Part shown: one piece after another, positions 61,908 through 64,000 of the stretch | Layout of the letters: each line of letters starts with the position of its first letter | How positions within the stretch are numbered: position 1 is the first letter of the stretch | Notes under the pieces: generated by a model | What the model saw: the letters and a program-made list of their open reading frames with translations, nothing else | The model's database searches: none | Told to the model about the DNA's origin: nothing | Source of the DNA: Pelagibacterium lentulum | GTDB lineage: Bacteria; Pseudomonadota; Alphaproteobacteria; Rhizobiales; Devosiaceae | Direction: 5' to 3' | Assembly: GCF_003992625.1 (NCBI RefSeq) | Contig: NZ_RZMW01000003.1 | Span: forward strand, 78,994 to 142,993 | DNA: 64,000 nucleotides | Program-made: the position numbers and the translations under genes

Positions 61908-64000
61908 ATGCAAGGGTTTACCGGAACATTTCTAGGACGTATCAAGCTGACCGTCGCAATCGCGGCAATGGTTGTTTCCGCAGTCATTCTCTCGGTTGGG
62001 GCTGTTGTTCTTGCGGTTTATATTTCACTGACTGCCAATTCTGCAGCCGTGGCTGAAGCCACGCAGAACGCCAATATTCGTACCGCAGCAACAATCTTGC
62101 GCGGGATGGGGGGTATTCAGGTCGACTGGACCGAAGAAGGCCGAATTGAAACAATCGGCACATGGGTGATGCCGCGCTTTTACAATGACGACGTGGTTGA
62201 ATCGATCGCGCGCGTGACCGGTGAAACCGCTGCGATCTTTACCTGGAACAGTGGAACCGGCGCCTTTGAGCAGGTTTCGACTTCGATACGCGATGCCGAA
62301 GGCAACGCCATCGTGCATCCGGTAATCGATCAGGCTTCGCCAGTCTTTGAGCGACTCAGCGCCGGTGAAGCGGTCTATGTGCCGACCGAGCTGAATGGCA
62401 TTCATTACTACTCGGTCTATCAGCCCATTTCCTATCTTTCGGGTCAGGACGTTCTCGGTGCGCTTTATGTCGGCGTCGAACAGGATGCGATCACCGCAGT
62501 CGTTACCAATTCGATGAATCTGCTGTTGATCGTGGGCGCGATCGCCATTTTGGCTGTGGGCGGGATTTCGGTTCTTGCCGCGCGTTTGGTTTCGCGTCCG
62601 ATCCCGAAGCTTTCTCGTGTGATGGATGACATTGCGCAGAACAGGTTCGACGTTGAGGTTCCCTATACCGCCAATTCCAACGAGGTTGGGGATATGGCGC
62701 GGGCGGTGGAAGTTTTCCGCCAGAACGGGCTCAAGGTTGCCGAGATGACCGAGGCGGAAGCGGCCCGGATCATTGCGGACGAACAAGCGCGGCGCAAGAT
62801 GATGGGCGAGTTGCAGTCGGCCTTTGGCGCGGTTGTCGATGCGGCGGCCAAGGGCGATTTCAGCCATCGGGTGGATGCACAATTTGCCGATGCCGAACTC
62901 AACGGGTTGGCGCAAGGGGTCAATACGCTTGTCGAGACTGTCGACCGGGGCCTTGGCGAAACCGTTTCGGTGCTTGGGGCGCTGGCCCAGACCGATCTGA
63001 CGCGCCGTGTCGAAGGCGAATATGAGGGCGCCTTTGCCCAGCTTCGGGACGATACCAATGCGGTGGCCGACAAATTGTCCGATATTGTGGGTCAGTTGCG
63101 CACGACCTCGCGGGCGCTCAAGATCGCAACCGAGGAAATCCTTTCGGGCGCCAACGATCTGTCCGAACGCACGACCCGTCAGGCGGCAACGATTGAGGAA
63201 ACCTCTGGCGCCATGGAACAGCTTGCCACAACGGTTCTGGAAAATGCCAAGCGGGCCCAGGAAGCCAGCGCGACAGCATTGACCGTTACCAATGCCGCCG
63301 AAGAGGGCGGGCAGGTGATGGGCGAAGCCACGCTGGCCATGGAGCGGATCACAACGTCTTCGGCCAAGGTCTCCGACATCATCAAGATGATCGATGACAT
63401 CGCGTTCCAGACCAATCTTTTGGCGCTGAACGCTTCGGTTGAAGCGGCGCGGGCCGGGGAAGCTGGCAAGGGGTTTGCGGTTGTCGCGGTTGAAGTGCGC
63501 CGTCTTGCCCAATCGGCAGCGGAAGCCTCCTCGGAGGTCAAGGCGCTGATCGAGCAGAGCGCCAATGAAGTGGATGGGGGCTCCAAACTGGTGGCCCAGG
63601 TTGCCGATAAACTTGGCGTCATGGTTGAAACCGCCCGTGCCAATACCCTGCTGATGGAAGAGATCGCCAAGCAGAGCCAGGCTCAGGCATCGGCAATCGA
63701 AGAGGTCAATGTTGCGGTCCAGCAGATGGACGAAATGACCCAGCACAATGCGGCGCTGGTTGAACAAACCAATGCTGCGATTGCCCAGACCGAAGAGCAG
63801 GCGTCCACGCTCGATGGCATTGTCGATATCTTCAAGCTTGCCGGCAAGCACGATATCCACGCGCTGCAGGCCAAGGCAAAGACGGCAGCCAATGGGCTGG
63901 TGTCCAAAAAGCCTGAAGCCAAGCCCGCCGCTCCCGCTGCTGGTGCCAAGGCAGTGCAAAAGACACAGCAAAAGGCCAAGCAGGCCTATCTCAGCCAGGG
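61908..64000 (+). CDS. Methyl-accepting chemotaxis protein with Cache-type sensor, 3' end beyond window
   Basis: 697 codons visible with no stop before the window edge. AAGGAG is 7 nt upstream of the ATG at 61908. TM1 is about 15-38; a periplasmic region of about 160 residues has single-Cache features ([20 protein letters not shown], then YVGVEQDAI). TM2 is about 203-226, followed by HAMP and the signalling domain with the same tip motif as the previous receptor. The last about 60 visible residues are an Ala/Lys/Pro/Gln-rich tail. The signalling part is highly similar to the upstream gene while the sensor is unrelated. Confidence 0.93.
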   Translation, partial: MQGFTGTFLGRIKLTVAIAAMVVSAVILSVGAVVLAVYISLTANSAAVAEATQNANIRTAATILRGMGGIQVDWTEEGRIETIGTWVMPRFYNDDVVESIARVTGETAAIFTWNSGTGAFEQVSTSIRDAEGNAIVHPVIDQASPVFERLSAGEAVYVPTELNGIHYYSVYQPISYLSGQDVLGALYVGVEQDAITAVVTNSMNLLLIVGAIAILAVGGISVLAARLVSRPIPKLSRVMDDIAQNRFDVEVPYTANSNEVGDMARAVEVFRQNGLKVAEMTEAEAARIIADEQARRKMMGELQSAFGAVVDAAAKGDFSHRVDAQFADAELNGLAQGVNTLVETVDRGLGETVSVLGALAQTDLTRRVEGEYEGAFAQLRDDTNAVADKLSDIVGQLRTTSRALKIATEEILSGANDLSERTTRQAATIEETSGAMEQLATTVLENAKRAQEASATALTVTNAAEEGGQVMGEATLAMERITTSSAKVSDIIKMIDDIAFQTNLLALNASVEAARAGEAGKGFAVVAVEVRRLAQSAAEASSEVKALIEQSANEVDGGSKLVAQVADKLGVMVETARANTLLMEEIAKQSQAQASAIEEVNVAVQQMDEMTQHNAALVEQTNAAIAQTEEQASTLDGIVDIFKLAGKHDIHALQAKAKTAANGLVSKKPEAKPAAPAAGAKAVQKTQQKAKQAYLSQ

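Noticed and set aside
62025..63971. 648-codon open frame antisense to the second chemoreceptor
   Set aside because: The forward strand encodes a complete receptor architecture; the reverse translation is Arg/His/Gly-rich noise.

Overview
The window looks like a chromosomal segment of an alphaproteobacterium of the order Hyphomicrobiales (Rhizobiales), plausibly a Devosia- or Pelagibacterium-like member. This is inferred from gene content and order: hemC-hemD-Mic60-hemY opposite tsaD-gpsA, an LDH-type malate dehydrogenase ahead of sucCDAB-lpd, the F1-only atpHAGDC operon behind priA, a STAS-fused MlaE permease, an Omp19/Inh-type lipoprotein, and moderately high GC. No rRNA, tRNA, prophage, IS element or CRISPR array was recognised. 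It is mostly core genome, so the novelty is in small inserted genes, intergenic elements and one odd secreted repeat protein.

Layout. 1-4.4 kb (minus): haem synthesis and envelope genes hemC, hemD, alpha-Mic60 and hemY (cut by the window edge). 4.5-7.75 kb (plus): tsaD, gpsA, YciI, EVE and DUF1761. 7.8-13.9 kb: an SdhAF4-like gene, htpX with a heat-shock-type promoter, rsmB with an unclear start, a heparinase II/III-family gene and purH. 13.9-18.6 kb: an SbtA/SbtB-like bicarbonate transporter and PII-like pair, katG and deoD. 18.7-22.3 kb: leuD-GNAT-RidA-leuB and a flavin monooxygenase-like gene. 22.5-27.4 kb: a PagL-like lipid A deacylase, a fasciclin protein, asd, YciI, an EamA permease, a beta-carbonic anhydrase and DUF1737. 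27.6-31.6 kb: an Mla-type lipid transport operon.

31.6-48.7 kb holds TCA-cycle genes: a NudK-like hydrolase, sdhC-sdhD-sdhA-(DUF3052)-sdhB, an Omp19-like lipoprotein, zapE, then mdh, sucC-(small membrane protein)-sucD, sucA, sucB, a MAPEG protein and lpd. Together these encode succinate dehydrogenase, malate dehydrogenase, succinyl-CoA synthetase and the complete 2-oxoglutarate dehydrogenase complex. 48.9-54.3 kb: a secreted five-repeat Cys/Asp-rich protein, an EamA permease, xerC and priA. 54.5-59.4 kb: atpHAGDC. 59.8-64 kb: two tandem chemoreceptor genes, the second running off the end.

Most interesting signals: (1) the secreted protein at 48885-49955, five copies of a two-cysteine acidic module resembling a reduced Notch/LNR-like calcium-binding repeat; (2) two copies of a bipartite palindromic intergenic element (near 15.3 and 42.3 kb) that share a core and fold alike with different stem sequences; (3) unstudied small genes inside TCA operons (DUF3052 between sdhA and sdhB, a 65-residue membrane protein between sucC and sucD, a 37-codon ORF ahead of sdhC); (4) a palindrome-rich segment bounded by 24-25 bp direct repeats separating lpd from its terminator; (5) rsmB lacking a normal start codon.
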